Source: Gnetum montanum
Taxonomy: Eukaryota; Streptophyta; Gnetopsida; Gnetales; Gnetaceae
Assembly (NCBI GenBank): GCA_015680685.1
Contig: MNCI01030530.1
Span: 62,645-126,644, forward strand
Direction of reading: 5' to 3'
DNA length: 64,000 nt
The translations under genes and the position numbers were made by a program. Under the pieces are notes generated by a model. That model did no database searches, was not told the DNA's origin, and saw nothing but the letters and a program-made list of their open reading frames with translations. Within the stretch, counting starts at the first letter, position 1, and every line of letters starts with the position of its first letter. Positions 46,757 through 58,844 of the stretch are shown in pieces.

Positions 46757-48000
46757 TGGGTTGTTAAACTTAGAAGGGGGAGGGGGGATGAATAAGTTTT
46801 CCAATTTCAAATTCTTTGAACAAAACACATACACAAAATCTAAGGTGGTTTCCCAACTTGGGTAGTTCACACTTGAAGGGTATATTGCAAGCACACCTTT
46901 GAACTTTGTTACTCTCAAATATGATTTGAAGGCTACCACACCTTGTACAATCTTTAAGCCCTGCTTTGGAGCATTGTAATGTTGCACCAACCACTCAACC
47001 CCGCAAGGTTCTGATAACCTTAGAATGTTCTTTCCAAGCTTTCACAGCCTTTATAATCTTGAGCTCCACTCTAAAATGTTGTGCTACAACACCAACCATT
47101 CAATCCTGTAGGGTCCTGACAAGCTCAAGCAAGATGCCTTTTCATAAGAAGCACATCAACCCCACAAGGTCCAAGGGAGAAAAACATTTACAAGGGATGA
47201 ATGCAACTTAGTTTGCTAATCCTTATACTTCAAGGTATAGCACACTTTATAATGGAAAAATGATAATACAATGAGGAGAAACAATGATTACAATTATTAA
47301 CAAATGATTATATAATTATTGTATAAGAGCTTGCACTTTTCCCAATGAGAGTGATGTCTTCTTATAGTTACCATAGTCTCAAATCCATCTTGGAACTCAT
47401 GCAATGGCTAGCTAATGGTAGCTAACAGTCATGGAAGATGTCTTCTTCATGTCTAAGATGTCTTTTTGTATTTTCCTCCATTATGGAGAGAATTCTTTGT
47501 CTGAGGAAAGATGTTTTTCTAAAACTGCTCTTTATCCTAGGAAGATGTCTTTGTTTGGTGAAGGTGTCTTTGCTTGATGAAAGACATCTTTTGTTTCTTG
47601 GAGACATCTTTGTCTATGCATCCTTCAATTCTACCAAGACATCTATTGTTTTTTAGAGATGTCTTTTTTTACCTTCCTTTGCCTGATGAATTCTTCATTC
47701 CTTGTTTATAGTCTTGCACTTTTGCATGCTTCAATGATGACAGCTTTACTTATGAGTTATTTGCTCTTTGTCCACATTCTTAAATTCTTGCATGTTCACT
47801 TGAGACCCGGTGGATGAACTTCTCCATTGGGCTCTAAATTAGTTTTTTTTTGTCATCAATGTATGCTTTATCTCATCTTAGTTTTTCAAGTACATTGTTC
47901 TACAAACATAACAACCACACAACTATACACACAACCTTTGTCTTCATTTTACTTATCATTTTGACATACTAAAAGGTCCACAAAAGGTATAAAACTTGCA
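46757..48000 (-). repeat. C1 5' LTR, truncated
   Basis: Homologous to the LTRs at 56155 and 60107: shared phrases 'cttagaagggggagg', 'cccaacttgggtagttcac', 'ctccactttggagtg'-like text and the repeated 'gacatcttt' words. It is cut off near 48.0 kb, after a 'cataccaaaaggtc'-like phrase, by DNA of the F3 region. The frames 46770-46994 and 47438-47656 lie in LTR sequence and are not genes. Confidence 0.75.
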
Positions 48001-49259
48001 ATTTTGACACTAAAACCTTGGCTTGCAACACCAGTGACCCCAAAAGCCCATTAGAATGGTCAATCAAGCTTCAAAACTCATCAAAATCCATTTTCCATGT
48101 AGGACTACACTTAAGAAGCTAGTGGCTATGTTAGGCTAGTGTAGTGCTGGTGGAAAGGGAAAATGGAGCAACAAAAATCAATAGTTAATAGTTCAGAATG
48201 GTCCAAAATTAATCCAAAATGCCCAAAACCTCACCCCCATCTTATCTAACCACAATTCCACATTGTTTCATCATTGGAAACTCCATGAACTCATCTATTC
48301 ACTATGACTATGCTGGGGCTTACAAGTCTAGCATAGTCACCACTAGAAACATGATTTTTAACCTTTTGGGAGGTCAAAACAATGTCAAAACTTGCAAACC
48401 TTTAATACCCCCCACCTACACTAGCTATCTAGATCACTGGAAGCATGAAAGTGATCATACTAAACCTAGAAAACTACCCTTAAATGTTGACTACGCTAGA
48501 GAATGCATGGCTACGTTAGGCCATCGTAGTCACTAGTAGGGCCCAGTGTAGTCACAGTACAAAGTGTCAATTTTGCTTCAAAATAGCCCAAAAATAATCC
48601 ACTCATGTGCCCAAACTCTTCTAGAAACCCTGTAGCCCCACACCATGGGCTGCTAAGGCCTAAAACTGGTAAAATCTAATCCTATTTTACTAGTAGTGTC
48701 TAAGTTATGCCACATTTATTTCATTTTGATGGATTTGGCCTTGTTTCATGGAGTTTTGACTTATTTTGACATTATTTTGCATTGTTGGCACTTATTATCA
48801 TCAATTGACCTTACCTAGCCTTCAGTCTCATCTCATTTATCTTTGTAGCCTTTTTTGTCTTCTGTGTAAGATTTAATTGGTGTTAAGTGATGAGGTTGGA
48901 CCATCTTTGATCATCATTTGACATCATGTAGCGATGGACTACCAAGGCTTTAAATTGGAAACATTTCCTACCAGGGCCTAAAATATTTCTTGTGTAATAT
49001 TTTTTTCCATATTTCATGTTATTTTTCATGTTCTTATGGTATTTCAACTGGTTTTGACCTTCATTTAACTTGGATTGACCTTCATTCCATCTAATTTATC
49101 TTTATCTAATCTTATATCCGTAGTTGACCTTGTTCTCATTTTGATTGACATTGGGATAGCATGTGTTTGCATATTTACTAAGGTATTTTATATCATTTCA
49201 AGCATTATTTCCTCATTTTTACCTAGGTGCTACTTAATGTGCTTATGGTGGATATGTAG
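48001..49259 (+). other. F3 upstream remnant (putative intron end)
   Basis: No gene seen. 48.1-48.55 kb carries phrases like the F3 LTR ('ccatcgtagtcactagtagg'). Two blocks with the 'ccttaaactagca' motif lie at 48645-48680 and 48930-48985. A T-rich stretch then ends in an acceptor-like 'gtggatatgtag' at 49259, comparable in place to the E1 acceptor at 25000. Confidence 0.45.
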
Positions 49260-49494
49260 GATTAGAGTATGGACACCACAACATCCCCATAACCTTAACA
49301 AGAACAAGATCAAGGAAGGAGACCTAGTTCTTAGAGTCAACCATTATCATGCAGACAAATTCCTAGCCAATTGGGAAGGGCCTTTCCTAATCATCAAGGC
49401 CTGTAGAAATAGGGCCTATTGAATAGCAAACATGAATGGAAATGAGTTGGCCAATGTAGTCAGTCATTCCTATCTAAATCCACACTACATGTAG
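49260..49494 (+). pseudogene. F3 integrase C-terminal tail
   Basis: A short coding remnant: 'KEGDLVLRVNHYHADKF', 'NWEGPFLIIKACRNRAY' and 'NGNELANVVSHSYLNPHYM', then TAG at 49492. It matches the E1 integrase tail (27.93-28.12 kb). RT, RNase H and the integrase core are all missing, so F3 has a large internal deletion just downstream of the acceptor-like site. Confidence 0.85.
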
Positions 49495-49529
49495 CTAACA
49501 AAAATTATTAAGCAAGACTACTCTTCATA

Positions 49530-49680
49530 GCCTACCAAGGTCTTAAACTAGCAAGATGGCTTGCCAAGGCCTTAAACTAGCAACATGACCTACGAAGGCC
49601 TTAAACTAACAACACAGTTTGCTAAGACCTTAAATTGACACCATAGCTTGCCAGGGCCTTAAACTGGCAACACATGTAAC
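49530..49680 (+). repeat. Dispersed 'ccttaaactagca' motif, F3 3' UTR
   Basis: Five regular copies of 'ccaaggccttaaactagcaa' at about 30-bp spacing, the cleanest block in the window. It begins ~35 bp after the integrase stop, as in E1. Confidence 0.85.
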
Positions 49681-50540
49681 CTTTGGTAGCTAGATCTACT
49701 GAATTGTTCTACATGGCCTTATGTATTTCATTATGAAAACATGATTTCTCTATCTAGTTTTCTTATTCTCTTGGAGTTATGCTTATAGGATCATGCCTGG
49801 AGTCATCATGGAGGTGCAACTCATCATGGAAGCAAGTCACCATGTGACCTCGATGTGAAAGATTTGGAGGGTTTCTCTCGTCATACTAAGAGTGATTATT
49901 CTACACCCTTTTCATCATCATTTCATTGAGTCCAATCCCATAGCTAGAATGTAACCTTCCTTACCTTGGATGGAAATGTTAATTGATATTTGACACTCAT
50001 GCACTATGGCCATATGACACCCCTTCATCATCCTCCATCATCAAGTTCATTAAATGTAACATACTTCATTCAATGGAAAATCATCTATTTCATCAAGTGT
50101 AAGACATCCCACTTGATGGGAAAACTAAATCAAAATCAACTTTGGCAAAGAAGCCTAATGAAGGTTTCACCCTACAAGACAAAAAAGAAGGGGTGGGGAA
50201 GCAAATTATCAAGAAGTCGAGTGTCCAGTAAAGCCAAAAGGATAGATCAATGGCTCCAAACATACAAAGGAAGGTTTCTAATGGCCAAAAAAACCATGGA
50301 ATGAGGTGTTGGTTTCTCAAACACATCTACCAAGTAACCCACACTTCAAAACACAAAGTGTGAAGCCCAAGTGAATTGACCAATATTTCTATGCTACATT
50401 GTAGTCATGATGTCAACAATTGGGATGCATTATTTACCTTCATGACCATTTCCCTATGAACTCACTACTATTTCACCATCATAATCTGCTCCCATCATCA
50501 CAAGTACTCTTGGGCATGGTTTGATACTACTAGATTAAGT
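49681..50540. other. F3 3' untranslated region
   Basis: No supported gene. The 49990-50304 frame (104 codons, Lys/Ser-rich) has no recognised domain; its minus-strand partner is a shadow. Confidence 0.4.
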
Positions 50541-50552
50541 GCAAAGAGGGAA
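50541..50552 (+). promoter_or_regulatory. F3 polypurine tract
   Basis: 'gcaaagagggaa' directly before the LTR start, as expected for plus-strand DNA priming. Confidence 0.55.
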
Positions 50553-52112
50553 TGTTGGTGATGGACCTGTAGTGATGCTTTTTATTCTTTGTTGATGTTT
50601 CTTGGGTTAATCCTTCAAACATTAACAAAGATGAAATAATCAAACATCATAAAAAATTGATGTTGTAACCTTCATTTCCTAACTTAAGGCAAGGATTCAT
50701 TGTAAATGTGAGATATGTAGTCTATGAGCTACAATCTTACATACTTCAACTTTTTTGGGCTAAAAAATGCTTCAAAACTTATTATTGTCTCACTTCCCAA
50801 GTAGAAAAAGGTACCTCATGTCTATATCTAGGCTTGGGAAAGCTAAACATGCCTTGGAAATGGCTAAAATTAGCATTTCCATGGGTTTTGTAGGGGAATA
50901 GCCCCAACTACACTAGAGTAATTTTTAGTAGACATAGTTGCTATGGTAAACAATAGTGCTACAGTAGCCATCGTAGTCATCACCAAGACCCAACAGAAGT
51001 GCAATGTTAGGATTGTTGGAATTTTAATTTTTTCAACAATAGCTAGCTAGTGTAATCATCCCAAGTCAACAATGGCTAGTGTAGATAAAATTCTCTACCA
51101 AGCATAGAACTTTCCAATAGATTCCACCATTTCTACAAAAGTCCATTTACTATTTATAATAAATGGACTTTGTGGCCATAGTCCATTCCAAACTTACCAC
51201 AAATAGTAACTACATTGGGAGAATATGACTATTGCAACTTGCTCATTAACACCAATATGTTAGTAATCATGGAAATTGTGTATAGGTCCAAAAATAGCAA
51301 TCCTACCCTATAAAAACTCAACATTAACACCGTTTTCAGGTTTCCAACTTTTTTTTGTGTTTGAACTTTGGAATTTTTCACACTCTTGGTAGTTTTAATT
51401 TTTGGCACGTTACAACACTTTGGCACTTTGCAACCTTTCATAGCAATTCCAGTTTCAAAACCACCAAAGCCCATTACAACCTCACCTTGCATCACTATTT
51501 GGTGGTAGAAACTAGTACTACACTAGGCACAAAGACTCCCATGTAGCTTCCATTACTCCAAAAGTGCAATACCAATCCCATTCTCACATTGTAGACCTTA
51601 GTTAAAATTGATGAAAAGTTGTTGAAAACTAGAGCTGAGAAGAAATTAGATCATGGAGTTGTAGTAAGCTATAGCCTGCCTTCTCCAACAGACTTCAAAC
51701 TTCCTAAAGATAGCTTCTTGTGCTTTTGGCACAAAACCTTTGCTTCATAAAGTTTTATTCTTTATCTTTTATAAAGTGTATTATTCATGTTGTGCAAGTT
51801 TTAGTTTATGTTTTCGTTTATGTGCTTTTTTTCATTTCATATCTACAATTGTAATACCATTTTCATTTCTATTTCTAAAGACATTTATATTTTCATTTGA
51901 TCATTTTTGTTTACGTTTCCATTTTCATTTATGATTTTTTGTATGATTACATTTACATTTTTATATCCATTTCCATTTACATTCCATAAGTCCCTAGGTG
52001 ATTAGCAAGATTGTCCAGGGAATCTTGAATCCCATTTTGTAAAAGCCCTTGGGATTTGTGGTTAAAACCATTCCAGTGCTTGGATCTTTCAATTTTCTTT
52101 TCCATTCTAGCA
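50553..52112 (+). repeat. F3 3' LTR
   Basis: Starts 'TGTTGGTGATGG' and ends 'ccattctagca'. It is the fullest member of the T1-type LTR family: its middle and 3' part align with the arms at 38.6-41.5 kb, and its first ~100 bp also align with the E1 3' LTR start, linking the two families. The TATA box is 'tataaaaact' at 51310. A 'ctttgttgatgt...cattaacaaag' hairpin sits near the 5' end. Confidence 0.8.
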
Positions 52113-53940
52113 ACTGAGATTTCTAGCACAAACACATGTAATAGTGGAGTGTTCCTTAGAGGAACCCACCTCAAGGAAACAGGAGTTGTTGAATAGATTT
52201 CCTACCTTGGATTTTTTTTTAAGTTCATGTGAGGCTATGGATTTAGCTAAGACAATGGCATTGAGTAGTTGAGTATAGTGATATGCAGTGAGGCATAGTC
52301 AAGACCTATCCTTCCAATGATACATATGCCTTGGCTATTGATGCTGTTAGCAGTGAGGCTATTTCTAAGACCTAGCTATGAGTGTCTTATTTTGTTTCAT
52401 GAGGATAATCTAATGATAGTAGTGAGATTATTTCAAGACCTCTCCATGAGTCCCTTTAGCAATAAGGATAACCAAGACCTAGCCTTTGAAGATGCCTAGA
52501 TAAAATAAATGTTCTTTTGATTGTTGTTGAAAAATTTGTGATATCTTTGGACTCTAAATACTCAAAAAATTAAAATATATATTCATTGGATTTTTGAAAA
52601 ATTTGTAATATTTATATATCTTGAAACATTTTTGTATATTGAATTAGAAAACTTAACCTATCCCATACCTTAGATTTTTGGCTTGAACCTTTAGGCTCCA
52701 TGAAGAGGGAAATAAAATAACATTTATTATTTCAAGGATTCTTACTCCTCCTGCATTTTAATACAAAGTGCTCAAAGTAGTCATGGAAACACAAGAAGAG
52801 GCACATGGAATAAAATGTGGATTAGTCCTATACAAGATGGATATTCTACACCTAAAAAAAATGATTTTTATATATTTTGTATTTTTGTAAAATAGAAACT
52901 TTGTACACGTTTTAGCTACTTGAGCCATGTACATATTTTTGTAAATAAATAATAAAGTATGTTAGATATGAAATTACCATTTGTGCCATTTGGATCGTGA
53001 GATTGCAACGAACATTTTTCATTTTGTTGCATGCAATATGTTTTGAAAAATTTAATATTATATAGTATATATTATTATTATATTTAATTAATATTTTTAA
53101 TTTTATTAATTAATTTCATAACATTTAAAGTTAAATGCCTTTATTCCTAAATATTTGATTGAAGTGAAAAAAGTATTATTAGGATCATTATTTTATGTAT
53201 CATTTAATGATGTAATTAGTAGAATTTTTCAACATCTACATTCTTGTGGCTATGCAAATCTCTATTTTTTTCTATTTAAATTTTATTTAATTTTGTGTGT
53301 GAGTAATCTAAAATTTTTATGTGTCATATTACTCTATTGTATTTATGATTATAATTTATAATTTCTATTTATTTTAAGGCTTCCTTTTAAATTAGTAAAT
53401 CAATGTTAAATCTAGATCCTTCAAATTTTGTAACATCTTTAGTAGTTATTTATAGTATTTTATAGATAATAAATATGGGTGTTACACTAATGGTATTAAT
53501 GCCTTTGATTAGAGCTTTGCATCATCTCCAAATGTAACAGTGCCGTAGTTTTATTCTAAAAGTTGTGTGAATTAAGATTTTTCTACAGTTATATATCATG
53601 AACATCCATTATCAATGTACTAGAGTTTTAATAGTTGAGAGTGAAACTTGTGAAAATATTTCTTTCTCTTACTTCCTTTCCTTAGGTCTCTAAATCTTCT
53701 TGACCTAAAATACTTCCTTTCTAGGCTCTATTTGGTAAGACTAAATAGCTTTATTAAAATTCCTTATTTGTAAGTGACAGAAAAGCTATATAGATATGAA
53801 TTTTTCATAATGGTAGCATACAATTTTTTTCATATGGATTGATGCTCAAACCTAGGTGAATATCTCTATTGGGAAGAGATGCTTGTAGAGAGATGTTTTT
53901 GAGAGCTAATTTATAGTCCTTTTTTGCAGTTGGAATTTCT
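52113..53940. other. AT-rich DNA, no gene seen
   Basis: 52.28-52.49 kb has about four loose repeats of 'agtgaggctatttcaagacct'. From 53.0 to 53.4 kb the sequence is very AT-rich. The short frames 52317-52499 and 53155-53361 have no recognised content. Confidence 0.45.
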
Positions 53941-53943
53941 TTC

Positions 53944-54400
53944 TTATCCTAGCTTGACTCCTTGATTCTCCTTTCCTTTTATAAACCTTTCATTAATGAT
54001 CTTAGTATCTATAAGTTCCTTGTTAATATACTCATAGAAAGAGGTTATCTTTTGATTCTTAGCCTTTAGGTTTGAGTTCTTCTTTTCAATATTCAAACAT
54101 TTCACATTAAGATGTTCTATTCTGAGCTCTTTAAGTTGTAGAGATTTTTTCCATCTTGCTACACAAATTTTTAAAGGAGATAATTTCATCATAGAGTAAG
54201 TCATGCCTTTCTTGAAGAGTGCCTTCAATTTATTCTATTTCATTACCTTGGTTTTTGATATGGGCTTCATGAGTAAGAGCCATGTAGAGAAGATGTGTAT
54301 CACTTGAATTATTATCAATCTATTCTTTGATGCATTCATTATCCTAGGTAGTGTACATGTTTTTCTTTTTCTTTCCTTCATTTATGATATAATTGTTTAT
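53944..54400 (-). pseudogene. Copia-type gag coiled-coil remnant
   Basis: A 94-codon - strand frame (53944-54228), rich in Lys, Leu, Glu and Asn with coiled-coil spacing ('ELRIEHLNVKCLNIEKKNSN', then 'FIKGKEN'). The 'F.KGKE' phrase and coil resemble the segment after the zinc knuckle in plant copia gag-pol proteins. There is no protease or integrase beside it, so the call is tentative. Confidence 0.4.
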
Positions 54401-55200
54401 ATGGAGCCTGTGATATTATTTCTATAATATCATAGTTTTGATATTATAACTTTGCAGACGTCATTGTAGATGTGATGTAGTGGGCCATGGTTAGACCTAT
54501 AAATATGAATCCACTATTGCATCTAGGAAATAACTTTTTTTCAACACTTAGTGAAATTTTTGTAGTTTGTTTCCATGACTTAAAGTTAGAGTTAGAGTGA
54601 ATACCGTAATGTGGTGAATTATAATTGTAAAAAATATTTATTTAGTAGGTTAATCTTGAACATAGTTCATGAAAGAAAATAAAGATTGAGATTATTTTTC
54701 ATCATTGCAGCAATTTACTTAGCATACTTTTACTTTTTCATGTTGTTCACAGTTACTAAGTCATTTACTTTTACTAAGTTCTTTACTTTTCCAATGTTTA
54801 TAATAAGGTAGAATAAGTACAATTTGTTTCAAGTGTAAATTGTAACTATTTGCTAATCTAGTAGTGACTTTTCTTGATTCATTCAATAGTCAAGTTACTT
54901 GGTAATCCTAGTAATAGTTGCATCAGCCAAGGACGTGTTTGGAAAACTAGGAACATATGCTTATCACCAATAGGATGGAATAGCTTTACATTTTCATTGT
55001 GCTTAGACTTAGAATTTATAATAATTTTTACCATGTTGGCACTTAGCATATTTTGAGCTGAACAACATAAGTATATCATATACCTTACTAAGAGTTAAAC
55101 CATATGATTTGCACTTGATAACTCTAAGTGGGAAAACAACAATCATAAAATGAATATCAACTACTAGTATACTTACATTGCCCATCTACAAATGACGTTC
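54401..55200. other. No gene seen
   Basis: AT-rich DNA; overlapping short frames at 54874-55079 on both strands carry no recognisable domain. Confidence 0.4.
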
Positions 55201-55404
55201 TGGTCATGTATGAATACTTATGACTTATATGATTAAGTGTTGGAATATCCAAATTCTCATCATTGGCATTATTTCCAAGGATGTCTCAATGTTTGCTAGT
55301 TAGTTGGTTTTACAAAGTTCATTGTATCAAGCATCACAAAGTGTATTTCTCAAACTTAGAATAATTTCTTAAAATGTGCACACTTAACCATCAAAAAAAT
55401 TAAT

Positions 55405-56060
55405 ATGGCTTTTACAAATAAAGAAATTCTCCACCTACTATTGATTTTAGTAAACATTAGGACAAAGATTACAATGAAAAAGATTAGAGTGCACCAATAC
55501 AAACCAGGACTTCCTATGCTCATAGTGATCTTTATTATCTTGATTTTATGTTTAATTTTCAATAGGGTGAACCACTTATATGGAGATATCTATAGGGTAA
55601 CATTATCTTGCCACCTAAATGTTCAACATCATCAATGCTTCAAGTAGCCCTTATGAGGTTAAACCTTGGTCATATGTAAGAAGGATATCAAGACACCAAA
55701 AATATGATTAGGCCATACTAGCCAAAGAAGGCTCAAACAAGAAGGGGTGTCATTATGGAGGCAAGGTATGAACATGATAAAGGAAAGAAGGCACCTCAAA
55801 TAGTTCTTCTAGAAGAAAAGGAAGATGTTGTATCCCAAATTGAGAAATTTTATCAAACTTATGAGTCTCATTTCCAAAAACCAATCATTCGCATTAAATA
55901 TCTTGTTAAAATAAAACTATATTCAACTCTTGCAAAGACCCTAGGAAGAATTAAGAAAAATTGTAGACTTAAGAGGAATTCAAGGCCTAAGACCTCCAAT
56001 GGATTAATAAGAGATGAATCAAGGAGTCATAAAAGAAGCATTAGATGGAATTATTTTTGA
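55405..56060 (+). other. Two unrecognised short frames
   Basis: 55405-55647 is hydrophobic in its middle; 55755-56060 (101 codons) is basic, with an acidic start. They are in different frames, adjoin the C2 3' LTR, and show no motif I recognise. They may be remains of flanking repeat DNA rather than genes. Confidence 0.25.
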
Positions 56061-56154
56061 ACTCCTTCATCTTCTTTCTTTCATTCATCCATAGATTTTG
56101 AAAAGAGACAACAAAGACTAAGGGATCATGATGGGGGAAGAAGGAGATGAGGAT

Positions 56155-58840
56155 TGAGAACTTAGAAGAGGGGGGCGGGGGATGAACAAGTTTCCCAAAT
56201 CACAAGAAATACTTATTACACAAAACACAAGAATTAGGTGGTTCCCCAACTTGGGTAGTTCACACTTGAAGGGTAGATTCCTTTCACACCTCTAGACTTT
56301 GTTTCTTTCAAAATGTAATTTAGAGGATACCATAACCTTTATGAAGTTTGGGCTCCACTAAGGAGAGTGTTGTCACTATAATAAATCTCAATCCCACAAG
56401 GTCCTAACAACTTGAAGAGTGGTTTAAAGGATCCCATAACCTATACAAAATAGAGCTCTACTTTGGAGTGTTTTGATGCAACAAAACAACTCAATCCCAC
56501 AGGATCTTAATAAGCTATAAAAGGATTCATTCTCTTAGGAAGCACATCAATCCCTTAGGGTAGCAAGAAAATAAAAATAATCACAAGAAAAGAGTGTACC
56601 TCAATTTACAAATTCCTTATATAATGAAGTACAATTTTATAATAAATATAACAAATGATGTGATAATTCAAGTACACAAGTACAAAAAAATAAGATAGAT
56701 AATGATAGCTTTGATATTTATAATGCTTGTACAATTTCCAAGATTTTGGAATCTACTTATAGCCTCAGAGTTTTCAAAAATACCTTGAAATTCATGCAAC
56801 AACTATTCAACGGCTAGTGTAGAAATCTCCTTTGAGATTGGGCCATGTCTCTAAATTTAGCCACAATTTTGAGGATATTCCTCCTTCTTGAATGGAATGT
56901 CTATGGGGAGATGTATTCTTTCCAAAGGAGACATCTCCTATTTTGGGAGACATATTCCTATGATTAACTTCCTCTCATCCAAGACATATTTTGTTCCTTG
57001 GAGATGTCTTCTCAACTTTTGAGCTTTGGTTCCTAAGGCTTTCTCTTGTTGATTTAGCTTTCTCTTGATCCCAGAAGAATCTTCATTTAGCTTGTACTCT
57101 TCATACTTATCCATGCTCTCATTTTGCCTATGAAGTATCTAGTTTCCTTGAGTCCTTGTTCATTATGTGGAGTTCTTGTTCATGACCTATAAGCACATCA
57201 TCCACAACAAACATTCTTTATTCTCCATTTTTTAAAGGTTTTAACATACCAAAAGGTCAATAATCTTTCTCTTTTTAATGATGTCCAAAACTTAAGAAAA
57301 TGGGTTGGTAGTCTCCTAGAAATCATTAAGTAATATATTTTCAATATCACTCATGTCATCAGTTTAAATGTACTCATAAAATTCCAAAGTATAGTAAATC
57401 ATAGTTATTCATATGAATATAGCCAAGTGTACTAACTCACAATCATTCAAGTCATTTTACATCACATCATGCTCATATATTCATAGATGATAGAATTTTA
57501 TCTAATAATCAAATATTCCAATAATTCCCCACTAATATTAAATATAATACCAAATATCTTCCCCTTTTTGGACATCATCAAAAAGAATTGGAGTAGAGCA
57601 ACTAGATAAACCAAAAAAATTCACAATTTTCATCAATACGTAATAAGTACCATAGGAGTTTAGACAAATTTAACACGTAAGAGATATGTAGATCAGATCA
57701 TATAAAGAGATATGCAAGTTCTAGGTTCTCCACATTTTGAAAAACAATTTACAATATAATATCCATTCATTTTTAGACTTTCAAAATGCAAATGTGAGAA
57801 CTTATAAGAAGATATATTCATGATGCTATCATAGAGATACAAACATTTTTTTAGCACATTTTGTAACATTGTTTCAGAGGGTTGTCAAACTAAATTTCAT
57901 TTAGGAGCTACCCTTTGTTTAATGACCCATAACCAATTCAGCTATAACTAAGCCAAGCCATCCAATTTATCTACTAAAATCAAAGGTTGATGTCTAAGGT
58001 TTGACTATGTAAAGTCATAAGCGAAAATAAACTAATAGCACATGATTTTAAAATTACCCAATATTCTACTTCTTCTAAGGCAACAAATAATACTTAGTAA
58101 TTTAATGTCAAGAGAGTAAATACATACATATATAGCTTTTAAAAATCAATTAATTTATCATAATAGAGATCAAAGCAATACATATCATACTAATTATTTC
58201 AACAACTAGACATATCCTTAACAATTTTCTCTAAAGTAATTGATGATCATTCTTAGGTAGAAGAAATTAGTATTAAATGAAAACATCTTTTATTTACCTT
58301 CCTAAGATTTATGTCTTGGAGAAATATCTTCAGACTTCTAAGAATGGATGCTTTATAATAATCAATAGGGTTCAAGCTCCCCTTACATATGTGCTTATCA
58401 TAACATTTGTAAAACCTGGAGCTAGTTTTCCATAGTCTTAAAAAAACGTAATCACATATAAAAAAAATTAGTCTTTCTTGATCATTCAATTTTCCTTTTT
58501 CTTATAGTCTTTGTACAAAGCATGATCCAATTTAGTGGCATCTTATGATAAACATCCATTCTAGATAATTAGATGCTAATTTTTCTTTTAAGGATAAGTC
58601 CTTTTTTTATAAGAATATGTGAGTAATTTCATTGTTCATGAGATAGAAAAAAAGATATTCAAATAATTTTTTTCCTATGGATAAATATATATGCCCGTAT
58701 AAAAAATAAAGCATTTAAAAATTGACATAATTTCTAGCAATCAAGGCAACAGAAACTTACCATAACTTACCTTACTTGCAATTGAGATGCAAGAGACTAA
58801 TGAAGTTTGAGATGAGGTCCTCTATCATGGAGTACTTCCT
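56155..58840 (-). repeat. C2 3' LTR (copia-like, ~2.7 kb)
   Basis: Homologous over its length to 60107-62838. Its end (- strand) lies at 56155 ('...ttctaagttctcaa'), and its start is near 58.83 kb ('tgatagaggacctcatctc'). Phrases such as 'ctactttggagtgttttgat', 'cattcttaggtagaagaaatta' and 'ttagatgctaatttttctttt' recur in both copies. The 58253-58489 frame is within LTR DNA. An LTR of this size is long for copia. Confidence 0.75.
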
Positions 58841-58844
58841 TTTG

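Noticed and set aside
49990-50304. 104-codon frame as a gene
   Set aside because: Lies in the F3 3' UTR, Lys/Ser-rich, with no family match.
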